Of a stretch of DNA of 64,000 nucleotides, positions 1 to 8,497 are shown in pieces. The DNA comes from Thermogemmata fonticola (GTDB lineage Bacteria > Planctomycetota > Planctomycetia > Gemmatales > Gemmataceae): NCBI RefSeq assembly GCF_013694095.1, contig NZ_JACEFB010000001.1:868001-932000 (forward strand). The letters run 5' to 3'. Under the pieces are notes generated by a model that made no database searches, was not told the DNA's origin, and saw nothing but the letters and a program-made list of their open reading frames with translations. Each line of letters begins with the position of its first letter. Position 1 is the first letter of the stretch. A program made the translations under genes and the position numbers.

Positions 1-35
1 TGATCTGAGCTTTGCTGTATCCAGGAGGCCACCGC

Positions 36-1502
36 GTGACCACAACCCCCCCTTCCGTAGCCGCCCCTCTTTCCCCATTGGTTCGCAGTCTGGTGCTGAT
101 TGCCGCAGCCATCGGCTTCCTATTTGACACTTACGAACTGCTCATGTTTCCCGTCATTGGTGCCCAGGCGTTGTCGGAACTACTCCAAGTGGAGCAGAAT
201 TCGACCGAGGTGAGACTGTGGGCTGGACGCATGTTGTGGATGGCGGCTCTCTCCGGCGGCATTTTCGGGCTTTTCGGAGGCGTGCTGGTCGATCGATTCG
301 GGCGCAAAACGGTTATGATCGGCAGCATTCTGTTGTATTCCCTCTCTCCTGTGGCAGCAGCGGGGAGCACGGCGTTATGGCACTTCGTGCTCTTTCGGTG
401 TACCACGTTCATCGGTGTATGCGTTGAGTTAGTTGCAGCGGTCACTTGGCTGGCTGAGTTGTTCCTGGACAAACGCCAGCGGGAACGGGCCATCGGTTGG
501 ACCCTTGCCTTTGCTTCCCTTGGTGGCATCCTGGTGACCGAGGTTTTCAACGGTATTGTTGCCTGGCTTCACCACCAGCCCCAGGGACTGAGCTGGCTCA
601 GCCACGTGGGCATCTCCCCGACACCGTGGCGCTATACTTTGCTGACCGGTCTGATACCAGGAGTATTGATCCTCCTATTGATGCCGTTTGTTCCAGAAAG
701 CCGTATTTGGCGGGAGAAAAAGCTAGCTGGCACCTTGCAGCGGCCCCGCATTGCCGAGTTGTTTTCACCCCAGCTCCGGCGAACCACACTGGTTACGACC
801 ATCCTCTCGGCTTGCAGTTACGGCGCTGCGTTTGGCGCTTTGCAATTAGGGCCATCTGTTATGGTCGCGGGACTGCCCGATGTCCATCAAGCGAGGCAGG
901 AAAGCAAAGAGAAAGTATCCGCTTTGCAAGCGGCGTTGAAAAGCCCCTCCGCCGAGGAACGCCAACAGGCACAAGAACAGCTCCAGCAGGCCCAGGCTGC
1001 GGTACCGCGGCTGATCGATGCCAAGCGCGGCCAGATGCAACGCTGGCAGGAAATCGGAGGTCTGACCGGGCGTATTCTCTTTGCCTTACTGGTCGTCTAT
1101 GTATCCAGTCAACTCCTCATCCGCATGTTTCTCCTACCCGGCTTGGTCCTGTTCCCCGTGACCTATCTCGTGCTCTACCACAGCGACTTTGCCCTTTTCT
1201 GCGCCGCACTTTTCCTCTGCGGGTTAGTCACTGTGGCACAGTTCAGTTACGTGAGCGAATACCTACCCAAGGTATTTCCGGTGCATCTGCGAGGAACGGG
1301 CAGCAGCTTTGCTACCAACATCGGGGGACGCATGATTGGGACCATGGCAGCCGTCATCAACACGGAACTGCTAGCCCCTCTCTTTTCCGGAGAGAATCCT
1401 CACCGAGTGGCCATCGCCGCGGCGGTCATTGGCACGGCGGTTTATGCCATCGCGTTGCTCGCTTCCTTCTTCCTTCCTCCCCCACGGCAGGAGGCCGATT
1501 GA
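36..1502 (+). CDS. MFS transporter with long coiled-coil loop
   Basis: A 488-residue inner-membrane transporter of the major facilitator superfamily; substrate unknown. The loop motif GGVLVDRFGRK between the second and third membrane segments is the classic MFS signature, and hydrophobic segments run along the whole length (about 12). The GTG start at 36 is chosen because AGGAGG lies at 23-28 with ideal spacing; an upstream in-frame TTG at 12 would place this ribosome site inside the gene. Residues about 282-343 form a hydrophilic Glu/Gln/Ala-rich stretch predicted to be a coiled coil, unusual for this family. It converges on the sugar isomerase gene. The MFS call is firm, the substrate is open. 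Confidence 0.88.
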   Translation: MTTTPPSVAAPLSPLVRSLVLIAAAIGFLFDTYELLMFPVIGAQALSELLQVEQNSTEVRLWAGRMLWMAALSGGIFGLFGGVLVDRFGRKTVMIGSILLYSLSPVAAAGSTALWHFVLFRCTTFIGVCVELVAAVTWLAELFLDKRQRERAIGWTLAFASLGGILVTEVFNGIVAWLHHQPQGLSWLSHVGISPTPWRYTLLTGLIPGVLILLLMPFVPESRIWREKKLAGTLQRPRIAELFSPQLRRTTLVTTILSACSYGAAFGALQLGPSVMVAGLPDVHQARQESKEKVSALQAALKSPSAEERQQAQEQLQQAQAAVPRLIDAKRGQMQRWQEIGGLTGRILFALLVVYVSSQLLIRMFLLPGLVLFPVTYLVLYHSDFALFCAALFLCGLVTVAQFSYVSEYLPKVFPVHLRGTGSSFATNIGGRMIGTMAAVINTELLAPLFSGENPHRVAIAAAVIGTAVYAIALLASFFLPPPRQEAD

Positions 1503-1712
1503 CCCGCCTTCATTATGCAACTTGCAACCGTAGATGCTGCCCGCAATGCCACCCTGGCAAATACAATGCCCCAAGCCAAGCGTTGGGCTACATCGTATAT
1601 TCACTTCCACTTGTGACTCTACTCATCCCCCCAACCTAAAGGAATAGGAATGGTTTGGGCAGTCCCAGGAGCAGCGTAACAGGTCTGCCTTCCGAATCAC
1701 GGAGAAGAGCGA

Positions 1713-2681
1713 CTAGCCGACTAGTTGACGGAGCTGTTTGAGATAGCGGGGGACTGCCACTTTCGGCTCCTCGGCCGCTTCATACTCCAGGGCGACGTAT
1801 CCCTGGAAGTTGGCCTCTTTGAGGATGCGGATAATGCGAGGTAAGTCGGCTTCTTCCCGTTTCTTGTCCGCCCGGATGATCTCCGTTTTCACTTGGGCCA
1901 CAATACCATAGGGCACTATTTTGGCGATGTCGGCGTAGGGGTCAGCAGTGTGGAAATTGCCAGTATCCACATTGACTCCAAAGGCTTTGCTGCGGACTTG
2001 TTTAACGAGTGTCAGAAGCAATTCCGGGGTCGCCGTAATGCCGCCGTGATTCTCCAATGCCACTTTGACGCCGACTTTTTCGGCATGAGCGCAACACTCT
2101 TCGATGGCAGCCACGACGCGCCGTTGGGCATCTTCGAGGGTGTCGCCGCGCTCCAGGCTTCCCGCAAAAATGCGAACCGTTTCAGCCTCCAGCTTCGCCG
2201 CTCGCTCCAGCCAGGCTTTCACCGTATCGATCTCGGACTTAAGACGCTCCGGATCGCGCCGGCAGAAATTGTTCCCCACCGGAACTCCGGAAATAGCCAA
2301 ACCATGCTGGCGGCACCGATCCTTAAGTTTCTTCAGATAAGCATCACTGGTTTCGGCAAAATAGTAGGAGGTCAGTTCCACTGCCTCCAGGGGTCCCCAA
2401 GCCGCGATGTCGATGAAGTCGAACAAGGTGAGAGACGGCTTTTTCAAATCCAGATATTGCCGGTAGCTATAGGCAGCTAAACTCAACTTGAGGAGCGGTT
2501 TGTTTCCGGGCCGCGGGACAGGATCAATCGCTTCCGGAATACGACCGGCGTTTGTTTGCCCGATGCCGGCCGATGCCGGAGCTGGTACCACCAGTGAGTT
2601 GGAAGATCGAGCTAAAGCCCCCGTTCCAACCGTCAGCATTCCGCCCACAACAGCGAGGAAATCGCGGCGCGAGCCTCTCAT
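1713..2681 (-). CDS. Tat-secreted sugar phosphate isomerase/epimerase family protein
   Basis: A 322-residue protein with a twin-arginine leader (SRRDFLAVVGG) followed by a xylose-isomerase-like TIM barrel. Features seen are an early strand LKLSLAAYSYRQYL, the central VKVALENHGG with a metal-ligand type Glu, and VNVDTGNFH followed by QVKTE, all typical of the AP_endonuc_2/sugar isomerase family. The start is set at the ATG at 2681 because GGAGGT lies 6 nt upstream (2688-2693); a longer reading frame extends further but would bury that site and the Tat signal. Such exported isomerases are abundant in planctomycetes and are thought to act on sugars in the periplasm; the substrate cannot be told here. 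Confidence 0.85.
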   Translation of the reverse strand: MRGSRRDFLAVVGGMLTVGTGALARSSNSLVVPAPASAGIGQTNAGRIPEAIDPVPRPGNKPLLKLSLAAYSYRQYLDLKKPSLTLFDFIDIAAWGPLEAVELTSYYFAETSDAYLKKLKDRCRQHGLAISGVPVGNNFCRRDPERLKSEIDTVKAWLERAAKLEAETVRIFAGSLERGDTLEDAQRRVVAAIEECCAHAEKVGVKVALENHGGITATPELLLTLVKQVRSKAFGVNVDTGNFHTADPYADIAKIVPYGIVAQVKTEIIRADKKREEADLPRIIRILKEANFQGYVALEYEAAEEPKVAVPRYLKQLRQLVG

Positions 2682-2867
2682 GTCAGCACCTCCTAATTCA
2701 CAGAGTTCGCGATCAATTACCTCCGGCCAATCCCCTCCGTAAACTTTCTCCGGAGAGCATGGTAAGCTCCGAGTGTGGTGTACCCCGTTGAGCCGTGTCG
2801 TCAACCGGAGAAATCTTCTCGCATCTGAGGGAAAATGCCGCCCGGAGTCAACGGCGTGGGACCATTC

Positions 2868-5800
2868 TCAAGCCGATGCAGCCAAAGGTTTCGCTTGCAA
2901 CGCTCGGTCCCATTCTTCCTGCCATTCCTTCCAAGCAACATGGCGGCGCAAATCGTCGAAATCTTTAGCCAAAGGAACGTCTAATTCCAGTCTCTGGCGT
3001 GTCGCATAAACTTCGACCGCCGCCTTATCGAGCAAGCCCCGAAACGCCAGGATCAAGATCGAACGTTGTTCATCGCTGAGCCGTCGGGTCCAGCCCCACT
3101 CGACAATTTCGGCGTGGATACGGCCTTCCATCTCTTCAAAAGCCAGTTGCAGCGGAACAGGCCCGAGGTGGGGATGGTGGAAGCTAACCGTTACGCGCCG
3201 GCATCCAGTCTGAATGTGATCGAGGTGCAGCGGCAAGCTGTCCTTGGCCACACGATGGAGCAGCGCAAGGCACTCCCGCTCGACAAAGTGCTGGAGTTCG
3301 TCCACTACGTGATGGAGCCTCTGCCGCCAGAAGTGCTGTTTATCCCGTGTTTGGGCGCGGCGCAGTTTGCGATAGCAGCGCGGCAAGGTTCCCGAATGAA
3401 ACCCTGGCCGCAAAAGTCCGCGCATCGTTTCTCCGTGGCTGCCAATAACCACGGGAGACAAGCGCCGCGGGCGGTTGGCGGCGTACAGCCGCCAATTCTC
3501 CTTCAACTCCCAGGCAATAAAACCGAATATGCCCGGAATCCCATTGATGATCATGCTGACGGTCCAAACGGAAATACCAGTCCAATCCGCGATTTGCGGG
3601 ACCAAAGGCCAAATCACTTTGTGCGAAACTGTCACGACCGGGAAATGTTTGATCGGGTTGACCTGCGGCTCAACTAACAAGTAGAAGACAAAGCGGAAGG
3701 TATAGGCGACGGGAAACCAGAGCAATCCGAGCACAGCCTTGAGCGCCACGCGACCGCGAGAATCTCCCCGGCGATAACGCAGCCATTCATCCACGGCGTA
3801 CAGACCGCGCTCCACCCAATTCACCAGCCGGTGAAACCAGTCGATAAAGACGCTGATCAATCCGGGAAGGAGATTGACCCGCACTTGCCTCCACCAATCG
3901 GCGAGAGCTTCGGCAATGCGATCTTGGATCACCCATCCCCAAGGAGTGTTGTAGGCGATCGTCAGGCCCGCCCAGATAACCATCCAGAGCCAGTCGAACA
4001 GGAATACCGGACTGACACCCAGCAGAATGAGGACCAGATAGCAGAGCAGGGTGAGGATGGTGGGAGTCCAGAAATGATGGAAGAGGAAACGGATTGGCCG
4101 GCTCTGGCGCAGGGAGCGGAATAGGGGTGCTCGCCAAAGAGCGCGCGGCCCATCCCAGAGCGCCAACCGCAGCAGCACGCCGGCCCGCCAGAGAAACTGT
4201 ACCACGAAGCGGCGGAATGGTGCCACATGAAGAAGGAGAAGCAAAAATATCCCTACCGCTATGATGGTCGGCGGAGCCACGAGCCATGACGGCTGGTGTT
4301 TCTCCGGCGTCGTCACTGCTGCAGATGACGTTAACACTCCAGTCACCAGGGCGGAACCTGGCTCACTTCCGTACCACAAGATGGTCCCATCTGGCGAAGT
4401 AGGTGATGAGGATGAGGCGGGAGCCGCAGTTTCACCCGCAGGGTCCTCCACGTCCCATTCCTCCGTCCATTCGTCATCGGGTGGCACAGAGATGGCACGA
4501 GGGGGTGGAGCAACCGCCAGTCCCGTTTCGGAATCGACGCCCATTTCAGAGGAGATAGCATCGGGAAGCGGTACAGTTGGGAGCGCTGGAGCCGTGATGC
4601 CTGGTACGAATAAGTGGATCGCCTTCTCCCCTAAGTGGCGTACCTCTTCGAGAAACATCAAGATCAAAAACGCACCGCCGAAGGGCAGTGCCAGGTACAA
4701 TGTCAGCCAACGACCGAACACTGTTCCGAAGAATAGAGCGCTGAAGCGCTGCAAGCCCCGAAGATAGATTTCCCCCCGATGATAGATGCCATCCAAGGTT
4801 TCCGCAAGCAAGGCATCGGCCCGAAGCAGTCCATCTCCCCGAAACCATTCGCCCAAGCCTTGGAGGTCCGGCAATTTCAAGGTGTTGCGTGCCACGGCAT
4901 CCCGCAGGTGGCCAAAGCGTGCATAACCGCTAGTGCAAATCTGGTCGAGCAACTCGGCAATCAGTTTTTCTCGGCCCACCTCCTCGACCACCGAGGTAGG
5001 AACCAAACCGGCCTGCTGCAAGCAGTCCCGGATCAACGGCGCCAACCGCTCTCGCACGGAATGTTCCAACTGCTGAATCTGATGAGCGAAGAGCTGGTCG
5101 AGTCGCAACCGCGCCGCGGGGGATAAACCGCTGCGTTGCATCTGTCGCCGGGCTTTCTGAAGGCTGATCAGTTGGCGCACCCAGCGCGCATGAGGCAGGG
5201 ACCGGACAATCGGACGGCGCCCCAAGGTGGCGAGAAACTCGACCAGATCAACGGTATAAACATCCCGCTGGAGGGTGCTTTGCAACTTCTGCAACTCGTA
5301 AAGGCAACGGGCGGCACGAGGCCAACCTCCACAAGCCGCCAGGGGCAGGAGGGGGCGCAAGGCTTGTTGCCATTCGTTTTGCATGGCCTCATCCCATTGC
5401 CACAACTGCCCCAAACCGGCGACCACTTGCCGCAAAGCATCTTCTGCTTCTGTGTAGGCACGCCGTTGTTCCTCCTCCGCCGTTTCCAACCCCGCTCGGC
5501 GCATCTGGAGGATAGCAGCCCGAATCCAATTCCTTTGCGCGAGAGCTTCCGCGGTTTGCCGTTTCAGAGTTTCGAGGTCAGCGGAATGCCTCCTACTGGC
5601 ACCGGAGAGACGCTCCGATCCCGACAATACCGTCATGGCGCGAGAATCTGAGACAGTGGGCAATTCCCACCAATGCTCCTCGATGGGAGGAGGTTCGTAG
5701 GCCTCAGCAGCCCCTTCCGGACGTGTCCGAAACAATATCTCTTCTGCTCCAATTTCTCGGGCCAGCTCTGCCCGGACCTGCTCAACAGCCGGAAGCGAGG

Positions 5801-6338
5801 GGAAAAAGTCCGAGACGCGCTCGGGGTCGAAAAAAGCTAGGTCGAGGTACACAGCAGAGAAAGTACGGTAGACGATGGACGCCGAGGCGTTTTCCGGCAA
5901 AAGATGTTCTTCCGTTAAAACGTGCAGGATTTCGCGTGCGGTCGCAGGTCCCCACCGCTCCAGAAGGTGCCAGCAGTCCTGCGGCTTCATACCTTCCTGT
6001 TGAAATCGCTGCTCCCATTGGTGTGCTATAGCCGCTTGAAACAGCACCCGCCAATACGCCCGCAGTACTGCCGCAGCGGGAAGATGATCCAATAAACGGT
6101 CATCCGGGGTGGTGACCAACAGGAGTGACGATTCCTTTCCTCGAAAAACCGACTCCGGCAGCGTACCCATCGCCTCCAGGTCGGTGCGGGAGACCCAATA
6201 AGGTAAGGCCGGATGCAGCGGATAGGGATAGCCCCAATCCGTCAAGTAGTAGAGCACTTGCAGCAAATGCCGCTCGCTGATCAAGCGCACAGCCGGCTCT
6301 ACACGCTGGAGTTTCGCTTCCAGTTCCTGCACATCCAC
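2868..6338 (-). CDS. Very large multi-domain membrane protein of unknown function
   Basis: A 1156-residue protein that I do not recognise. The N-terminal half is soluble and helical (Leu/Arg/Gln-rich, about residues 1-540). A membrane segment lies near residue 545-570, followed by a Pro/Ser/Thr-rich low-complexity linker (about 600-680), further hydrophobic segments near 690-710 and 770-820, amphipathic Trp-rich stretches, another membrane pair near 880-930, and a soluble C-terminal domain (about 980-1156) ending in charged helices. No catalytic motif is evident. It stands alone between the isomerase gene and a divergent retropepsin-like gene. The length, single continuous frame and absence of stops make it a real gene; it may be lineage-specific. 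Confidence 0.8.
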   Translation of the reverse strand: MDVQELEAKLQRVEPAVRLISERHLLQVLYYLTDWGYPYPLHPALPYWVSRTDLEAMGTLPESVFRGKESSLLLVTTPDDRLLDHLPAAAVLRAYWRVLFQAAIAHQWEQRFQQEGMKPQDCWHLLERWGPATAREILHVLTEEHLLPENASASIVYRTFSAVYLDLAFFDPERVSDFFPSLPAVEQVRAELAREIGAEEILFRTRPEGAAEAYEPPPIEEHWWELPTVSDSRAMTVLSGSERLSGASRRHSADLETLKRQTAEALAQRNWIRAAILQMRRAGLETAEEEQRRAYTEAEDALRQVVAGLGQLWQWDEAMQNEWQQALRPLLPLAACGGWPRAARCLYELQKLQSTLQRDVYTVDLVEFLATLGRRPIVRSLPHARWVRQLISLQKARRQMQRSGLSPAARLRLDQLFAHQIQQLEHSVRERLAPLIRDCLQQAGLVPTSVVEEVGREKLIAELLDQICTSGYARFGHLRDAVARNTLKLPDLQGLGEWFRGDGLLRADALLAETLDGIYHRGEIYLRGLQRFSALFFGTVFGRWLTLYLALPFGGAFLILMFLEEVRHLGEKAIHLFVPGITAPALPTVPLPDAISSEMGVDSETGLAVAPPPRAISVPPDDEWTEEWDVEDPAGETAAPASSSSPTSPDGTILWYGSEPGSALVTGVLTSSAAVTTPEKHQPSWLVAPPTIIAVGIFLLLLLHVAPFRRFVVQFLWRAGVLLRLALWDGPRALWRAPLFRSLRQSRPIRFLFHHFWTPTILTLLCYLVLILLGVSPVFLFDWLWMVIWAGLTIAYNTPWGWVIQDRIAEALADWWRQVRVNLLPGLISVFIDWFHRLVNWVERGLYAVDEWLRYRRGDSRGRVALKAVLGLLWFPVAYTFRFVFYLLVEPQVNPIKHFPVVTVSHKVIWPLVPQIADWTGISVWTVSMIINGIPGIFGFIAWELKENWRLYAANRPRRLSPVVIGSHGETMRGLLRPGFHSGTLPRCYRKLRRAQTRDKQHFWRQRLHHVVDELQHFVERECLALLHRVAKDSLPLHLDHIQTGCRRVTVSFHHPHLGPVPLQLAFEEMEGRIHAEIVEWGWTRRLSDEQRSILILAFRGLLDKAAVEVYATRQRLELDVPLAKDFDDLRRHVAWKEWQEEWDRALQAKPLAASA

Positions 6339-6525
6339 AGCACTGTCCCCCGTTGCCGATTTGCTCGGTCGCTGCCTATCCTGGCTCTGAAGTCTTAGCC
6401 CCTGCCCTGTCCGGCCTGGTTGTTATCGAAGAATCTGTGGTAACAGCCATCCCTGAACCTTGCGGAGGGGATGTGCTATCATACTAGCATCAAACGATCC
6501 TGGGCCAGATTCCAACCCGTAACGG

Positions 6526-7461
6526 ATGTCAGTTATGCGCTCCCGTTTTCAGAAAATTACGATGGCTCCCATTACCATTCTGGACACGGGGAATCGCCGG
6601 CAGTGTTGGTACATTGCCGCCGCTCTTTTCCTGCTCGCGGGGAGCATAGCAGCAGACGTCGCACAGCCTGCGTTCGCCAACCCCACCCCTCCAGGAACCC
6701 ATCGGTACAAGGTACCTTACCGCTTGACAGATAGCCAGCATGTGTTGGTCCGCGTCAAACTGAATGGCAAAGGACCGTTCCACTTCATACTCGACACGGG
6801 AGCACCTGCGGTCTTCCTCACCAAAAGTGTGGCGAAGAAAGTCGGGGTGACGGCGGACAGGCAAGGTTGGGCTGTCTTCGACAGTTTCGAGATTGAAGGC
6901 GGTGTCCGCCTAGGCAAGGTGAAAGGCCGGATCGAAGACCTGGTGCAACTCGACGGGATGAACACCTTGGGGCTGGCAGGGGTTGAGCTGCACGGTGTCA
7001 TCGGTTATAACGTGCTGGCCCGCTTCCGCATCGAATACGACTTCACAGCGGACAAGTTGGGCTTTGAGTACCTGCCGCATTTCGAACCACCGGACCCAGA
7101 GCGTTTGCGCGCGGAAGGCCCCGATGACATCCAAATGATGGGACCGTTCATCAAGATGATCGCGGCCCTAACCGGGATCAAGGCGAACTTCGCCGTAGCG
7201 CCTCGCGGCTTCCTCGGAATCGAAGTCGCACAAAGAGATGGCAAGGTAGTGATTCAACGCGTCTATCCCGGTACTGCCGCAGCTCAAGCTGGTTTGCAAC
7301 CTGGCGATATCATCGCCTCTGTCCGGAACCAGAGTATCGATGTTCCCGCTGACCTTCATCGTGCTTTGCGGCGTGCTGGGGTCGGCAGCCCGCTGGTTTT
7401 GACCATCGAACGACAGGGGAAAACCCTAGAAATCCGCCTGGAACTCGGCCGAGGATTGTAA
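6526..7461 (+). CDS. Secreted retropepsin-like aspartic protease with PDZ domain (copy 1)
   Basis: A 311-residue exported protein. An N-terminal hydrophobic leader (about residues 25-45, WYIAAALFLLAGSIA) precedes a clan AA aspartic protease domain with the active-site motif LDTGA (Asp90) and the downstream hydrophobic-Gly motif ELHGVIGYN. A PDZ domain occupies about residues 225-310 (GFLGIEV, GTAAAQAGLQPGDII). The first ATG of several is used; a start at the internal ATG about 12 codons later is possible. The next gene begins 2 nt after the stop and has the same architecture, so the two form an operon and probably arose by duplication. Retropepsin domains act as dimers, so the two products might pair; that is inference. 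Confidence 0.82.
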   Translation: MSVMRSRFQKITMAPITILDTGNRRQCWYIAAALFLLAGSIAADVAQPAFANPTPPGTHRYKVPYRLTDSQHVLVRVKLNGKGPFHFILDTGAPAVFLTKSVAKKVGVTADRQGWAVFDSFEIEGGVRLGKVKGRIEDLVQLDGMNTLGLAGVELHGVIGYNVLARFRIEYDFTADKLGFEYLPHFEPPDPERLRAEGPDDIQMMGPFIKMIAALTGIKANFAVAPRGFLGIEVAQRDGKVVIQRVYPGTAAAQAGLQPGDIIASVRNQSIDVPADLHRALRRAGVGSPLVLTIERQGKTLEIRLELGRGL

Positions 7462-7463
7462 GC

Positions 7464-8402
7464 ATGCGATGGGGAATTGCTGGAAGAGTTTTTCGGCGAA
7501 GCATGCCGCTGTTCGCAGTGTTGGCTGCGATGCTTGGGTCAGCCGCCGGGGCGGTTTCGGACCCAGCGAATCCTCCGCGGCCAGCCGACACTCCTAAGCC
7601 AGCACAAGCAGGCGATCCCACCACGGCTCCAGAATCGAAGGGCCAAACCGAGCCGATCGTCATTCCTTTTGAACTGCTCCGCTCCCGGCACATGGCCGTG
7701 CAAGTCAAAGTGAATGGAACCGGTCCCTATCGACTTGTCTTCGACACCGGGGCACCGATGAATCTGGTCAGCAATAAGCTGGCACGAGAAGCAGGGTTGC
7801 TCAAAAAGGGTGAGCGACCGGTGCTGCCCCTCTTCGGCATGGGCGGACCGAAGACGATCCAAACGCTGGAAATCGGCCAAATCAAGTTGCAGAATGTGCC
7901 CGCCATCGTCATGGACCATCCAACCGTCGGTGCGATGGCGAAAGTGCTCGGTCCCATCGAGGGGATCATCGGCTTCCCTTTTTTCGCTAGGTACAAGACG
8001 ACAGTGGATTATCAGAAGCGTGAGATAACCTTGGTACCTAACGGATACGAACCGAAAGATGTGATGCAGGGATTGATGGAAAAACTGATGAACCCCCCCA
8101 AAGGAAAGCCGGAACCGCGCATCCTCGCCCCCGCCGCTTTGTGGGGTTTCCAAGTGGATAAAGCGAACGACGACACGCAAGAGGGAGTAACAGTCATCCG
8201 CGTCCTGCCTGATAGTCCGGCGGCTCAGGCGGGGTTACGGCCCGGCGATCGGCTACTGATTCTGGACGGCCGGTGGACCGACTCCGTAGCGGATACCTAC
8301 ACCGCCGCTGAAGCCATCAAGCCGGGGCAGAAGGTCGTGGCAGTGGTGCTCAGGAAGGGCCAACGCTTGGAACTGACTGTAATACCCCGTGCAGGATTCT
8401 GA
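7464..8402 (+). CDS. Secreted retropepsin-like aspartic protease with PDZ domain (copy 2)
   Basis: A 312-residue paralogue of the gene just upstream, starting 2 nt after its stop codon. It has a signal peptide (about residues 8-30, with SAAGAVS near the cleavage region), a Pro-rich stretch, the aspartic protease motif FDTGAP (Asp94), a second conserved segment IEGIIGFPFF, and a C-terminal PDZ domain (about 225-310; GVTVIRVLPDSPAAQAGLRPGDRL). PDZ domains of this sort normally bind C-termini or control access to the protease site. The gene ends in front of a pair of short repeats and a hairpin that separate it from the convergent gene. Confidence 0.82.
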   Translation: MRWGIAGRVFRRSMPLFAVLAAMLGSAAGAVSDPANPPRPADTPKPAQAGDPTTAPESKGQTEPIVIPFELLRSRHMAVQVKVNGTGPYRLVFDTGAPMNLVSNKLAREAGLLKKGERPVLPLFGMGGPKTIQTLEIGQIKLQNVPAIVMDHPTVGAMAKVLGPIEGIIGFPFFARYKTTVDYQKREITLVPNGYEPKDVMQGLMEKLMNPPKGKPEPRILAPAALWGFQVDKANDDTQEGVTVIRVLPDSPAAQAGLRPGDRLLILDGRWTDSVADTYTAAEAIKPGQKVVAVVLRKGQRLELTVIPRAGF

Positions 8403-8436
8403 TAGGTCTCTTGCTTCAACATCCAACTCCGTGAGG

Positions 8437-8465
8437 TGCCGGCAGTATCATGAAATGCCGGCAGT
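8437..8465. repeat. Two direct copies of a palindromic 10-mer
   Basis: TGCCGGCAGT occurs at 8437-8446 and again at 8456-8465, separated by 9 nt. Its core TGCCGGCA is its own reverse complement, so each copy could be a dimeric protein site, or the two could pair as a stem. They lie in the short gap between two convergent genes, which makes a terminator-related role as likely as an operator. Confidence 0.5.
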
Positions 8466-8478
8466 TCAAGGCAAGCGA

Positions 8479-8497
8479 GAGCTTTCCGGGAAAGCTC
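8479..8497. terminator. Perfect hairpin between convergent genes
   Basis: GAGCTTTC (8479-8486) and GAAAGCTC (8490-8497) form an 8-bp stem with a 3-nt loop. The hairpin overlaps the stop codon of the minus-strand gene and follows the plus-strand retropepsin gene. No clear T-run follows on either strand, so the terminator call rests on position and stem only. Confidence 0.45.

Noticed and set aside
497-1639. Long open frame in a shifted frame within the MFS gene
   Set aside because: It overlaps the well-supported transporter, is rich in Arg/His/Pro as expected from a shadow frame of GC-rich coding DNA, and has no ribosome site.
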